The position numbers and the translations under genes are program-made. The notes beneath the pieces were generated by a model. That model saw only the letters and a program-made list of their open reading frames with translations. It was not told the DNA's origin and ran no database searches. Below, piece after piece: positions 38,048-46,898 of a stretch of 64,000 nt of DNA (position 1 is its first letter; the number at the start of each line of letters is the position of its first letter). The DNA is taken from assembly GCF_002159535.1 (NCBI RefSeq), contig NZ_NFIU01000003.1, positions 119,726 through 183,725 of the forward strand. The letters are read 5' to 3'. This DNA comes from Olsenella sp. An290 (lineage in GTDB: Bacteria > Actinomycetota > Coriobacteriia > Coriobacteriales > Atopobiaceae).

Positions 38048-38164
38048 ATGCTGCCGCTTGCCATCGCCGCGCCCGCCCTTGTCCTGCCCGTCGTGGCCGC
38101 CGCGCTCGGCCGCACCTCCGCGCTCTCCGTGCTGCGCTATGGGTGCGAGCGGGGTGCCGCGTGA
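38048..38164 (+). CDS. Possible 38-aa hydrophobic peptide
   Basis: Short frame MLPLAIAAPALVLPVVAAAL followed by a basic tail. GGGAGAGGA lies 7 nt upstream of ATG 38048, and its TGA overlaps the GTG of the acetyltransferase (GTGA), a typical coupled arrangement. Could be a real membrane peptide or a leader that delivers ribosomes to the next gene; no family recognised. Confidence 0.4.
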   Translation: MLPLAIAAPALVLPVVAAALGRTSALSVLRYGCERGAA

Positions 38165-38595
38165 GCGCGGGCGTCACGATTCGCGAGCTCTCGCCCGGCG
38201 AGCGGGAGTCGCGCTTCGGCGAGATTCTCGGCCTGTATGGGGCGGTCGGCTGGACGAACTACACTGCGCGCCCTGAGACGCTGCTCGCGGGGTATGCGGG
38301 CTCCCTCGCGGTCTGGGGCGCTCTTGTCGGCGACGAGCTCGTGGGGATTGCGCGCGTCGTGGGCGACGGGGCAACGATCGTCTTTGTGCAGGATCTGATT
38401 GTCGCGCCCTCGCATCAGCGTACGGGCATCGGCACGCAGCTCATGCGTGCCGTCATGGAGCGGTTCTCCGACGTCTACCAGCTGGAGCTCCTCACGGATG
38501 ACGCCCCGCGCACTCGCGCGTTCTACGAGAGCCTCGGCCTCGCCCGCAGCGACACGATGGGCTGCGTCGCCTATGTCAGGGTCGCCCGCGGGTAG
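38161..38595 (+). CDS. GNAT family N-acetyltransferase
   Basis: Acetyl-CoA-dependent acyltransferase, 144 residues. Motif A VAPSHQRTGIGTQLMRAVM carries the Q-x-x-G-x-G acetyl-CoA loop; motif B FYESLGLARSD follows. Starts with GTG 38161 overlapping the small upstream frame. Closely related to the remnant at 40590-40655, which preserves only its last 22 residues. Substrate unknown. Confidence 0.82.
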   Translation: MSAGVTIRELSPGERESRFGEILGLYGAVGWTNYTARPETLLAGYAGSLAVWGALVGDELVGIARVVGDGATIVFVQDLIVAPSHQRTGIGTQLMRAVMERFSDVYQLELLTDDAPRTRAFYESLGLARSDTMGCVAYVRVARG

Positions 38596-38622
38596 GCGGC
38601 CCGAGGCGCCCGCCGCCCGCCG

Positions 38623-39120
38623 TCACCGGGCCCGTCCGCGCGCCCTGCGCAGCAGGAGCTCGGTCTCCTCCATGGGCCCCTCGTCAAAGGTGACCCCCGT
38701 CCTCTCAAACCCCACGTGCTCGTAGAAGCCGAGCGCGGGGGCGTTGGAGGTAAACGCGCTCAGCACGACGTCCCGCGGGCCGATGCTCTCGAGGGCTGCC
38801 TCCAGCAGCGCGCGGCCGACCCCCTGGCCCTGGAACGCGCGGAGGACGTAGAGGTTGCAGACCTCGGCAGCCCCGTCGACACTGAAGTGCGCGCGGCACC
38901 GCTCCGACCAGCTGAGGTAGCCCACGATCTTCCCGTCGACCTTCGCCACGAGCGTGCGCAGGCTGGTGAGCCGGCGCGTGACGTCCTCGGCGAACCGTGG
39001 CGTGATCGTGTCGTTGAGCTCGTCCGGCAGCATCCCGCGATAGGTCTCCTGCCACGTCCGCGCATGGACCGCAGCCTTCTCCGGGATGTCCTCAGGGGCG
39101 AGAGGGAGTATCTGGGTCAT
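38623..39120 (-). CDS. GNAT family N-acetyltransferase
   Basis: 165 residues. Begins MTQILPLAPEDIPEKAAVHA and has the WQETYRGMLPDE segment common to one GNAT subgroup, with acetyl-CoA loop FQGQGVGRALLEAAL and FYEHVGFERTG motif B. Convergent with the preceding acetyltransferase gene; 32 bp upstream lies the end of another on the same strand. Substrate not readable. Confidence 0.82.
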   Translation of the reverse strand: MTQILPLAPEDIPEKAAVHARTWQETYRGMLPDELNDTITPRFAEDVTRRLTSLRTLVAKVDGKIVGYLSWSERCRAHFSVDGAAEVCNLYVLRAFQGQGVGRALLEAALESIGPRDVVLSAFTSNAPALGFYEHVGFERTGVTFDEGPMEETELLLRRARGRAR

Positions 39121-39152
39121 GGGAGTCCCTTCGACGTCATGGCCGCCTTCGC

Positions 39153-39641
39153 CTACAGGTTACGCCGCCAGCGGGTGCCGCGGTCGGTGCGCTCGTAGGG
39201 CTCAAAGCCGGCGGCCGAGAAGCACCGCTGGGACGCGACGTTCCAGTCGTAGATCTCACCCACGCGGGCCTCGTGCCAGCCGAGTGCGCGCGCCCGCTCG
39301 CAGAGCGCCCCGACCACGCGACGCCCCACGTGACGTGCCCGCAGGTCCTTCTCGCCGATGACGATGGGGAGGTCGTCCGGGCAGAGCGTGACGTCGCCGA
39401 CCGCGCGCCAGCCGCCGGTTTCGTCCCCGGGGATTCTGTCACGCGCCTCGATGAACCAAAGCTCGCCGCGCGCCGAGAGCCAGGCGTACATGCGCGCGAG
39501 GCGCTCCGGCGTGTAGGGCTCGCGCCTGCCGTCGACCATCCAGAGCGTGTCGGGGTCCTGATACCACGAGAGCGCCTCGGCGGGCGGCGCGTCCAGCCTA
39601 ACGAGCCGCAGGTCGTGAGCTATGTCAAGAACAGCTGGCAC
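39153..39641 (-). CDS. GNAT family N-acetyltransferase (RimJ/RimL-like)
   Basis: 162 residues from GTG 39641, preferred because GAGGGG lies 6 nt upstream and the longer frame extends into AT-rich non-coding DNA. C-terminal GEKDLRARHVGRRVV contains a variant acetyl-CoA loop, followed by IYDWNVASQRCFSAAGFEPY, typical motif B of RimJ-type enzymes. Substrate unknown. Third acetyltransferase in a row. Confidence 0.75.
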   Translation of the reverse strand: MPAVLDIAHDLRLVRLDAPPAEALSWYQDPDTLWMVDGRREPYTPERLARMYAWLSARGELWFIEARDRIPGDETGGWRAVGDVTLCPDDLPIVIGEKDLRARHVGRRVVGALCERARALGWHEARVGEIYDWNVASQRCFSAAGFEPYERTDRGTRWRRNL

Positions 39642-39704
39642 ATCGGGCCCCTCTCTGCGACCGCTTCTTGGGCGGCAATGTCTCGCGCGCCTCCTGAATA
39701 AAGA

Positions 39705-39799
39705 ATTTATTACATGAAATAGCACGTGGCAATGGGGGATAAATGGACTGAACGGCCCTTTGGAAGTCAGTTGCTACGTGCTTCTCCATGTAATAAATA
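39705..39799. repeat. AT-rich imperfect inverted repeat
   Basis: Arms include TTATTACATG...GCACGTGGCAA on the left and TTGCTACGTGC...CATGTAATAA on the right. The tract is markedly AT-richer than its surroundings. In the rest of 39800-40026 only a 10-codon frame (39901-39933) and small hairpins are seen; no confident gene. Confidence 0.6.
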
Positions 39800-40026
39800 C
39801 TGAAAATATGTGAGGGAAGGCGCGCGGCAGGGCGAGAGGGACATCGGCCTGCTTGTGCTATCCTAGCCATGGCCTTTCCGGTCGAACAGAGGGGGCAGCG
39901 ATGAGGCAGACGAACGAGGAGACCCTCCGCTAGGGAGGCTCGTTCCCAGCGTGACCCGATGACGCCCGCGTGGACGGGCGGGTCTTGCCATGTCGACGCA
40001 GCCTCCCCGAGGGATCCGACCGCAGG

Positions 40027-40055
40027 CGTGCAAAGGTGACTGTCCCCTTTGCACG
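40027..40055. repeat. Short GGGGACAG-family palindrome
   Basis: CGTGCAAAGGTGACTGTCCC then CTTTGCACG; close to one arm of the 4798-4883 palindrome, with its own ends complementary. Confidence 0.8.
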
Positions 40056-40085
40056 GTCGACCCTTCGTGAAAGGCAGCATCCAAC

Positions 40086-40382
40086 GTGATACCGCTCTAC
40101 TACGCCTTCGTGGCGTTCTCAAACCTGTCCATGGTCTCCACGGTCATGGGCCTCTACCTCGAGCGCGCGGTGGCCGCGCGCGGCTCGCAGCTCTACATGA
40201 GCGTCCAGAACTCCGCCGTGGAGGACCCGAGCTTCAACGCGCGCAACTACATCACCGAGAAGCGCGGCAACCACGGGCTGGGCATGAAGCGCGTGGCCGC
40301 GGTGGTGGACAAGTACGGCGGGTTCCTCAACCTGGCCAACGAGCCCGGCGTCTTTGCCGCCGAGGTGAGCCTGCCGCTATGA
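40086..40382 (+). pseudogene. Remnant of a GHKL-type sensor histidine kinase
   Basis: 98 codons. The N-terminal part (YYAFVAFSNLSMVSTVMGLY) looks like a membrane segment. It is joined directly to the end of a GHKL ATPase domain: NYITEKRGNHGLGMKR (G-box) followed by KYGGFLNLANEPGVFAAEV. The dimerisation helix, phosphoacceptor His and N-box are missing. This suggests internal deletion of an AgrC-like kinase of about 430 residues. No response regulator adjoins it. Confidence 0.65.
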
Positions 40383-40428
40383 GCCGCGATTCGAGCGCTC
40401 TGGCGCCTTGGGGCAGTCCCCAAACGCA

Positions 40429-40540
40429 GAGCTATTTGATGAGGTCGTCCAGGCGGGGCGTGAGCACGGGCGCCATCTCCTCCTCAGTCTGGCCGAGAAG
40501 GACGAGCGGCGGCCTGAGCGCCGCGCGGCGGAAGCCCCGT
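40429..40540 (-). pseudogene. Remnant resembling DapA-family C-terminus
   Basis: Minus-strand frame ends RPPLVLLGQTEEEMAPVLTP then RLDDLIK, which resembles the RPPL...EE tail of dihydrodipicolinate synthase/aldolase proteins. No start or upstream domain remains. Confidence 0.4.
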
Positions 40541-40589
40541 GACGCTTCGCGGCAAATGTGGCAATCTGGACCGGTCAGGCAGTGGCGCC

Positions 40590-40655
40590 GTCGAGGCGCT
40601 CGGCCTCGCGCGCTGCGACGCGATGGGCTGCGTCGCCTACGTCGGGGCAACCTGA
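40590..40655 (+). pseudogene. Remnant of an acetyltransferase C-terminus
   Basis: VEALGLARCDAMGCVAYVG and a stop match the end of the acetyltransferase at 38161 (SLGLARSDTMGCVAYV). Nothing upstream is preserved. Together with the two remnants before it, 40086-40655 is a stretch of broken genes. Confidence 0.6.
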
Positions 40656-40689
40656 CAATCCCCCCGGACCATTGTCAGAAGGGCTCGCC

Positions 40690-41172
40690 ATGGACCTGAC
40701 CATACGTCGCATGGCCGAGAAGGACCTCGGCCCGCTGACCGAGCTCCTCTCCGATGCTCGTGCGATGCGCCGCCTCGAGTCGCCCTTCTCGCCGGAGCGG
40801 TCACGTGCATTTCTGGAGGAGGTCGGACTGGCGGACCTACCGCTCGTCTATGCGGTGGAGGATGCTCGCAGTTTTGTCGGCTGTGTCATCTACCACGACT
40901 ACGATGACACGTCCGTTGAGATTGGCTGGGTGCTCGTACCGCAGGTATGGGGTCGGGGGTATGCCACGGAGCTCACGCGCGTCCTTCTTGGTTGGGCTCG
41001 CTCGGCGGGAAAGGATGCCATCATCGAGTGCGTTCCCGAACACAAGGCAACCCGGCGCATCGCGGAGCGCTTCGACTTCGAATTGGCGGGGAGGCGCGAC
41101 GGGCTGCTCGTGTTCCGGCGCTCGTGGACTAAGCCGGTTCAGGCTGCCCTGCGAGCCGGCACCTATGAGTGA
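40690..41172 (+). CDS. GNAT family N-acetyltransferase (RimJ/RimL-like)
   Basis: 160 residues beginning MDLTIRRMAEKDLGPLTELL. VLVPQVWGRGYATELTRVLLG is motif A with the W-G-R-G-Y-A acetyl-CoA loop, and ECVPEHKATRRIAERFDFEL is motif B. Intact, unlike the remnants just upstream. A 10-bp stem (41271-41280 with 41295-41304) lies 100 bp downstream and may end its transcript. 41305-41436 shows no gene. Confidence 0.82.
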   Translation: MDLTIRRMAEKDLGPLTELLSDARAMRRLESPFSPERSRAFLEEVGLADLPLVYAVEDARSFVGCVIYHDYDDTSVEIGWVLVPQVWGRGYATELTRVLLGWARSAGKDAIIECVPEHKATRRIAERFDFELAGRRDGLLVFRRSWTKPVQAALRAGTYE

Positions 41173-41436
41173 CGGCTGCCGCCATGCCGCCCGCGCATTT
41201 CGCGCGGAAAATCGCGCGACTCGTGCGAGAATCGCCCGCCGGCGTCGCGCCCGCGCCATCCTGAGGCAAAGGGCGCCGGGCTCCTCCCATACCGCCCGGC
41301 GCCCTTGCAGGGAGGCGCTGTGATAGACTTGGCGTGACATGTACCCGACGAGAGGTCGCCATGCTCTAGAAGCTCCTCGGCATACCCGTTCGACCGCGCG
41401 CCCCGCGAGGCTGCGGTCACGTCATGAGGAGAGAGC

Positions 41437-43158
41437 ATGAGACATGTCAGTGCCGCGCCTGCCGCGCGCGAGTACCTTTCCGCCTTCTATCGGGGCAACC
41501 ACGCCTCCTTCGTCGCCGCCATAGCCCTCACGCTGCTCGACGTGCCCGCGGCGCTCGTGGGCTCGTGGATCATCGGCGAGATCATTGATGTCATCACCTC
41601 CGCCGACCCGGGGCGCCTCACGCAGCTGCTCGCGTTCTCGGCCGTCTTCCTCGTGGCAAGCGTCGCCATCAGCACGGGGATGTACCGGGCCAAGTGCGCC
41701 TTCATCTACCGCGCGCTCGCCCAGTACAAGGAGCTCGCGTTCCGCCGCCTCTCCGAGAAGGGCATCCGCGCCTTCACGCGCGAGTCCACGGGCAGCTACC
41801 TCTCCCTTCTCACCAACGACGTCGCCTCCATCGAGGAGAACTACCTCAAGCGCGGCTTTCTTCTGCTCTACCAGGCCCTGCTCTTCGTGGCCACGCTCGT
41901 CATGATGTTCTTCTACAGCGTGCCCCTCACGCTGGCGACGCTTCTGCTCTGCGCCCTGCCCATCGTGGCCTCCGTCCTCATGGGAAACGAGCTGGCGGCG
42001 CGCGAGCGGAGCGTCTCCGAGGGAAACGAGCGCTTTGTCTCGCAGCTGCGCGACCTTCTCGCCGGCTTCTCGGTCATCAAGTCCTTTAAGGCCGAGGAGG
42101 AGGCGCGCGGCCTCTTTGGCGCGGCAAACACCAGCGTCGAGTCCCTCAAGCGCGCCCGCTACTGGTGGGAGTGCCTGATCGGCGCCGTGAGCCAGAACTT
42201 CTGCGCGTCGCTCCTGCAGTTTGGCGTGTTCTTCATCGGCGCGTTCCTCGCCGTGGGAGGGCAGATCTCTGCCGGCACGGTGCTCATCTTTGTGAACCTG
42301 TGCAACTATCTCATCGCGCCCATCAACGTGGTGCCGCAGTACTGGGCGAGCCGTCGCGCGGCGCTCTCGCTCGTGGAGAAGCTCGCCGAGGTCGTGGGTC
42401 AAAACGCGGAGCACGCGGGCGAGAAGGTCGAGCCCGCGCTGCGCCGCGGCATCGAGCTCTCTCGCGTGGGCTACTCCTACGTGCCGGGCACGCCGGTCCT
42501 CGAGGACGTGAGCATGACGCTTGCGGCAGGCGGCAGCTACGCGCTGGTGGGCGGCTCGGGCAGCGGCAAGTCGACGCTGCTCAACCTCCTCATGGGCGCA
42601 GACGACGGCTACGCCGGCAGCATCGCGCTCGACGGCCATGAGCTGCGCGGCGTTGACTCGGCCAGTCTCTACGACCTCATGAGCCTCATCGACCAGAGCG
42701 TCTTCATCTTCGACGACACGCTGCGCCGCAACGTCACGATGTTCCGCGACTTCCCCGAGGCCGAGGTGGCCGACGCCGTGCGCCGCGCGGGCCTTGCCGA
42801 CCTGGTTGCCGAGAAGGGCCTCGACTACCGCTGCGGCGAGAACGGCTCGGCGCTCTCGGGCGGCGAGCGCCAGCGCGTCTCCATCGCGCGGGCCCTGCTG
42901 CGCCGCACGCCGGTGCTGCTTCTGGACGAGGCCACGGCGGCGCTCGACGCGCGCACGGCCTTCGAGGTCACCGAGCAGATCCTCTCGCTCGACGGCCTCA
43001 CGCGCCTCGTGGTGACGCACCGCCTGGAGGCCCCGCTGCTCGCGCGCTACGACCAGATCTTCGTCCTGCGCGGCGGGCGCGTGGTGGAGCGCGGCACCTT
43101 TGACGAGCTCATGGCGGCGCGCGGCTACTTCTACGGCCTCTACACCGTCTCTGCGTGA
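41437..43158 (+). CDS. ABC transporter, fused permease/ATP-binding exporter
   Basis: 573-residue type IV ABC exporter half-transporter; works as a dimer. N-terminal six-helix membrane domain (for example ALTLLDVPAALVGSWIIG and LLFVATLVMMFFYSVPLTLA), then the nucleotide-binding domain: Walker A GGSGSGKST, Q-loop in SLIDQSVF, signature LSGGERQRVS, Walker B VLLLDEAT, H-loop VTHRL. A single half-transporter with no partner adjoining suggests a homodimer. Substrate could be a lipid, peptide or drug and is not readable. Confidence 0.9.
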   Translation: MRHVSAAPAAREYLSAFYRGNHASFVAAIALTLLDVPAALVGSWIIGEIIDVITSADPGRLTQLLAFSAVFLVASVAISTGMYRAKCAFIYRALAQYKELAFRRLSEKGIRAFTRESTGSYLSLLTNDVASIEENYLKRGFLLLYQALLFVATLVMMFFYSVPLTLATLLLCALPIVASVLMGNELAARERSVSEGNERFVSQLRDLLAGFSVIKSFKAEEEARGLFGAANTSVESLKRARYWWECLIGAVSQNFCASLLQFGVFFIGAFLAVGGQISAGTVLIFVNLCNYLIAPINVVPQYWASRRAALSLVEKLAEVVGQNAEHAGEKVEPALRRGIELSRVGYSYVPGTPVLEDVSMTLAAGGSYALVGGSGSGKSTLLNLLMGADDGYAGSIALDGHELRGVDSASLYDLMSLIDQSVFIFDDTLRRNVTMFRDFPEAEVADAVRRAGLADLVAEKGLDYRCGENGSALSGGERQRVSIARALLRRTPVLLLDEATAALDARTAFEVTEQILSLDGLTRLVVTHRLEAPLLARYDQIFVLRGGRVVERGTFDELMAARGYFYGLYTVSA

Positions 43159-43334
43159 GGGGCCGCGCCCTCGTGGCTGCCGCTTGGGTCGGCGCCCTGC
43201 CCTTCGGCTGGCGCCTTGCCGGCCGGGCCTGGTGCCGGGGCAGGCGTGCCGCCAGCTTCCGGGCTGCCATGAAATATCTGCCAAGACGGGGGTATCCTCT
43301 AGAAGTTTGGTATATTCATAAGGCTGTGCAACCT

Positions 43335-43421
43335 GCGGGCGTGGTGGAACTGGTAGACACGCTGGATTTAGGTTCCAGTGGGGGAGACCCCGTGAAGGTT
43401 CGAGTCCTTTCGCCCGCACCA
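43335..43421 (+). tRNA. tRNA-Leu(TAG)
   Basis: Acceptor GCGGGCG/CGCCCGC, anticodon loop TTTAGGT (anticodon TAG), long class II variable arm (GTGGGGGAGACCCCGT region), GGTTCGAGTCC T-arm, encoded CCA. 56 nt upstream of tig. A TATATT at about 43310 may be its -10 box. 43159-43334 otherwise shows no gene. Confidence 0.95.
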
Positions 43422-43477
43422 GCACAAACGGCACGCACGGCGGGGCAAGCCCGCCCGCACGAGACACTGGAGGAACG

Positions 43478-44821
43478 TTGAAGATCACCGTCACCGCTGA
43501 GAAGCCGATCGACGACAAGATGGCCGCCAAGGTCACCGTCGCGGCTGCCGATGTCGACAAGGCCATCGCCAAGACCTACAAGGACATCGCCAAGAAGTAC
43601 AACTTCCAGGGCTTCCGCCGCGGCCACGCGCCGCGCCCGGTGATCGACGGCATCATCGGTCGCGAGGCCGTCCTCGCCCAGGCCACCAACGACCTCCTCG
43701 GCGCGGTCGAGCCCCTCATGCTCGAGGAGCTCGACGTCACGCCCGTCGGTCGCGTGAGCTTCGGCGCCGAGGGCGCCGACCCCGAGCTCGCCGCCCAGGG
43801 CGCCGACTACGTCGTTGACGCCACCATCACCGTCCGCCCGTCCTGCGAGCTCGAGAGCTACGACGCCCCGGAGATCAACCTCCCGCCCGAGGAGGCCACC
43901 GACGCCGAGATCGACTGGCAGATCAACCAGCTCCTCAGCTACCAGGTGACCTACGAGGACGTCGAGGAGGACCGCGCCGCCGAGCCCGGCGACGTCGTCT
44001 CCGTTGACGTGGAGAACGTCGAGGGCGCCGGCCACCTCGCCGGCAAGAACCGTCTGCTCGCCCTTGACGGCCAGCAGGTCCCCGAGCAGCTCCAGGAGGG
44101 CATCGTGGGGATGAAGAAGGGCGAGGAGAAGGCCATCGCCTGGACCCACAGCCACGAGCACGAGGGCGAGGTCCACTCCCACACCTTCTCCGTCAAGGTG
44201 ACCCTCAACGCCATCAAGAAGGCCGTCACCCCCGAGCTCGACGACGAGGTCGCCAAGAAGTTCGGCTTCGACGACGTCGACGCCTTCAAGGCCGCCGTCA
44301 AGGAGGAGATCGAGGGCGACAAGAAGACCACGATCCCCAACCTCAAGGAGGACCGCGTCGTCGAGGCCATGGGCAAGCTGCTCAAGCTCGAGACCGTGCC
44401 CGAGGCCTACCAGAACGAGATCTTCAACGAGCTCGCCTCCGAGTTCCTCGCGCAGCTCCAGCGCCAGAACGTGTCCCTTGACATGTTCCTGCGCGCCCGC
44501 GGCATCAAGTCCGACGACTTCATCGCCGACCTGCGCGTCCAGGCCGAGGAGCGCGCCCGCCAGTCGCTCGCCCTCGACGCCGTGGCCGCCAAGCTCGGCC
44601 TCGAGGCCACCGAGGACGACGTCCGCGCCGAGTTCGAGCGCGCCGGCGTCGAGGACGTCGACGCCTCCGTCAAGCAGTGGAAGGACGAGGGCCGTCTCCC
44701 GGCCATCCGCGACTCCATCCGCCGCACCAAGGCCCTCGACTGGCTCGTCGAGAACGCCAAGGTGAACGTGGTGGACGAGGTCGCCGAGCGCGCCGCCGAG
44801 AAGGACTCCGACGCCGAGTAG
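43478..44821 (+). CDS. tig: Trigger factor
   Basis: Ribosome-associated chaperone and peptidyl-prolyl isomerase acting on nascent chains. 447 residues. Ribosome-binding signature [12 protein letters not shown] (near residues 44-55), central FKBP-like domain ([11 protein letters not shown]), and a long helical C-terminal chaperone domain. TTG 43478 start, supported by GGAGG 4 nt upstream. The His-rich [11 protein letters not shown] loop is unusual. It heads the conserved tig-clpP-clpX order. Confidence 0.95.
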   Translation: MKITVTAEKPIDDKMAAKVTVAAADVDKAIAKTYKDIAKKYNFQGFRRGHAPRPVIDGIIGREAVLAQATNDLLGAVEPLMLEELDVTPVGRVSFGAEGADPELAAQGADYVVDATITVRPSCELESYDAPEINLPPEEATDAEIDWQINQLLSYQVTYEDVEEDRAAEPGDVVSVDVENVEGAGHLAGKNRLLALDGQQVPEQLQEGIVGMKKGEEKAIAWTHSHEHEGEVHSHTFSVKVTLNAIKKAVTPELDDEVAKKFGFDDVDAFKAAVKEEIEGDKKTTIPNLKEDRVVEAMGKLLKLETVPEAYQNEIFNELASEFLAQLQRQNVSLDMFLRARGIKSDDFIADLRVQAEERARQSLALDAVAAKLGLEATEDDVRAEFERAGVEDVDASVKQWKDEGRLPAIRDSIRRTKALDWLVENAKVNVVDEVAERAAEKDSDAE

Positions 44822-44843
44822 CCCCGCTCCCACGGCACCACGC

Positions 44844-44873
44844 GCCCCGGGCGAACTCTCGCCCGGGGCTTTC
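44844..44873 (+). terminator. Hairpin between tig and clpP
   Basis: Perfect 11-bp stem (44844-44854 with 44859-44869), 4-nt loop, then TTTCT. Probably partial termination, lowering or decoupling clpP-clpX expression. Confidence 0.6.
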
Positions 44874-44892
44874 TACAAGAAACGGAGCCACC

Positions 44893-45510
44893 ATGCACCA
44901 GCCTACGAACATCCCGCTCATCCCCTACGTCGTCGAGCAGACGCCGCGCGGCGAGCGCAGCTACGACATCTACTCGCGGCTGCTCAACGACCGCATCGTG
45001 TTTCTCGGCGAGGAGGTCACGCGCGACTCCGCCAACCTCGTGATCGCACAGCTCCTGCACCTGGAGAGCCAGGACCCCGAGAAGGACATCTCCCTCTACA
45101 TCGACTCGCCCGGCGGCGACGTCTACGCGGGTCTTGGCATCATCGACACGATGAACTTCATCAAGCCCGACGTCTCCACCATCTGCGTGGGCATGGCCGC
45201 CTCCATGGGCGCCGCGATCCTGGCGTGCGGCGCCAAGGGCAAGCGCCTGGCGCTGCCCAACTCGATGGTCCTCATTCACCAGCCGAGCTCGGGCGTCTCC
45301 GGCCAGCAGACCGACATCCAGATCGTGGCCGACGAGACCCGCTGGATCCGCAATCGCCTGAACGAGATTCTGAGCGAGGCTACCGGACAGCCCATCGAGA
45401 AGATCAACGCCGACACCGAGCGCGACAACTACCTGCGCGCGACCGAGGCCTGCGCCTACGGCCTCGTCGACAAGGTCATCACCTCGCGCACCGAGCAGAC
45501 GCAGGAGTAG
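44893..45510 (+). CDS. clpP: ATP-dependent Clp protease proteolytic subunit
   Basis: Serine protease forming the double-heptamer chamber that works with ClpX. 205 residues. Catalytic Ser in GMAASMGA, His in LIHQPSSG, Asp in the NADTERDNY segment. [10 protein letters not shown] shapes the oxyanion region. The clpX start follows its stop by 4 nt, so the protease and unfoldase are co-translated. Confidence 0.97.
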   Translation: MHQPTNIPLIPYVVEQTPRGERSYDIYSRLLNDRIVFLGEEVTRDSANLVIAQLLHLESQDPEKDISLYIDSPGGDVYAGLGIIDTMNFIKPDVSTICVGMAASMGAAILACGAKGKRLALPNSMVLIHQPSSGVSGQQTDIQIVADETRWIRNRLNEILSEATGQPIEKINADTERDNYLRATEACAYGLVDKVITSRTEQTQE

Positions 45511-45514
45511 CCCC

Positions 45515-46807
45515 ATGCCTCACAACGACGACGACTCCTTCGGCTACATGACCGGCGAGGTCCACTGCTCCTTCTGCGGCAAGAGCCGCAGCCAGGTGAG
45601 CAAGCTCATCGCGGGCCCCAACGGGGTCTTCATCTGCGACGAGTGCGTTCACGCCTGCGCCGACATGATCAGCGAGGCCGAGTTCGACGCGGCGCCCGAC
45701 GTCGCCGACGGCGAGGCCGAGCCCGCCCCCGAGCTGCCCATCAAGAACCTGCCGACCCCGCACGAGATCTACGACGAGCTCTCGCAGTACGTCATGGGCC
45801 AGGAGCAGGCAAAGCGTGCCATGAGCGTGGCCGTCTACAACCACTACCGCCGCATCCTCTCCGGAAACGACGAGGTCGAGGAAGGCGCCGAGGAGGTGGA
45901 GATCGCCAAGAGCAACATCTTGCTGCTCGGCCCCACGGGCACCGGCAAGACCCTCCTCGCGCAGACGCTCGCGCGCTTCCTCGAGGTGCCGTTTGCCATC
46001 GCCGACGCCACCACCCTCACCGAGGCGGGCTACGTGGGCGAGGACGTGGAGAACATCCTGCTCAAGCTCATCACCGCCGCCGACGGCGACGTGGAGCGCG
46101 CGCAGGTGGGCATCGTCTACGTGGACGAGATCGACAAGATCGCCCGCAAGGCCGAGAACCTCTCCATCACGCGCGACGTCTCCGGCGAGGGCGTGCAGCA
46201 GGCGCTCCTCAAGATCCTCGAGGGCACCGAGGCGAGCGTGCCCCCGCAGGGCGGCCGCAAGCACCCCCAGCAGGAGCTCATTCGCATCGACACCACCAAC
46301 ATCCTCTTCATCTGCGGCGGCGCCTTCGTGGGTCTGGACAAGATCGTGGCCGACCGCATCGGCAAGAAGGGCATCGGCTTCAACGCCGAGGTGAGCCAGA
46401 GCGCCGAGAAGGACGAGGACTACCTCATGGGCCAGGTCATGCCCCAGGACCTCCACAAGTTCGGCATGATCCCCGAGTTCCTGGGCCGCATCCCGGTGAT
46501 CACCGCCACGCGCGAGCTCACCGAGGCCGACCTCGTGAGCATTCTCACGCAGCCGAGAAACGCCCTCGTCAAGCAGTATCGTCGCATGTTCGAGCTCGAG
46601 GGCGTGAAGCTCGAGTTCACCGACGACGCGCTCGAGGAGATCGCGCGCCAGGCCATCGCCCGGGGGACGGGCGCGCGCGGCCTGCGCGCCATCTGCGAGG
46701 CCACCCTCCAGGACACGATGTTTGACCTGCCGAGCAACCTCGACATCACCAAGGTCACCGTGACGAAGGAGTCCGTCGGTGGCGGGGCGTCGCCCATCAT
46801 CGAGTAG
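45515..46807 (+). CDS. clpX: ATP-dependent Clp protease ATP-binding subunit ClpX
   Basis: AAA+ unfoldase feeding substrates to ClpP. 430 residues. N-terminal zinc-binding dimer domain (HCSFCGKS...ICDECVHAC, residues 14-47), Walker [15 protein letters not shown], Walker [12 protein letters not shown], an IGFNAEV segment in the expected position of the ClpP-contacting IGF loop, and sensor II region GARGLRAI. Ends the tig-clpP-clpX cluster. Confidence 0.97.
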   Translation: MPHNDDDSFGYMTGEVHCSFCGKSRSQVSKLIAGPNGVFICDECVHACADMISEAEFDAAPDVADGEAEPAPELPIKNLPTPHEIYDELSQYVMGQEQAKRAMSVAVYNHYRRILSGNDEVEEGAEEVEIAKSNILLLGPTGTGKTLLAQTLARFLEVPFAIADATTLTEAGYVGEDVENILLKLITAADGDVERAQVGIVYVDEIDKIARKAENLSITRDVSGEGVQQALLKILEGTEASVPPQGGRKHPQQELIRIDTTNILFICGGAFVGLDKIVADRIGKKGIGFNAEVSQSAEKDEDYLMGQVMPQDLHKFGMIPEFLGRIPVITATRELTEADLVSILTQPRNALVKQYRRMFELEGVKLEFTDDALEEIARQAIARGTGARGLRAICEATLQDTMFDLPSNLDITKVTVTKESVGGGASPIIE

Positions 46808-46815
46808 TCGCCGTG

Positions 46816-46895
46816 ACGGCATGACAAGACGGGGACGGCCCCCTTGAGCCTTTTCGCGATGGCTCAAGGGGGCCGTCCCCGTCTATTCATGCCGT
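46816..46895. terminator. Very stable bidirectional hairpin between clpX and GT8 gene
   Basis: 24-bp perfect inner stem (46827-46850 with 46861-46884, 10-nt loop) plus a 9-bp outer stem (46816-46824 with 46887-46895) across a 2x2 internal loop. It lies between convergent genes and ends 3 nt before the GT8 stop. No T-tract in either direction; it contains GGGGACGG like the window's repeat families. Confidence 0.7.
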
Positions 46896-46898
46896 GCG

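Noticed and set aside
39890..39990. Known riboswitch class before the kinase remnant
   Set aside because: Hairpins are visible, but comparison with the guanidine, fluoride, manganese, THF and glutamine classes gave no convincing core match by eye.
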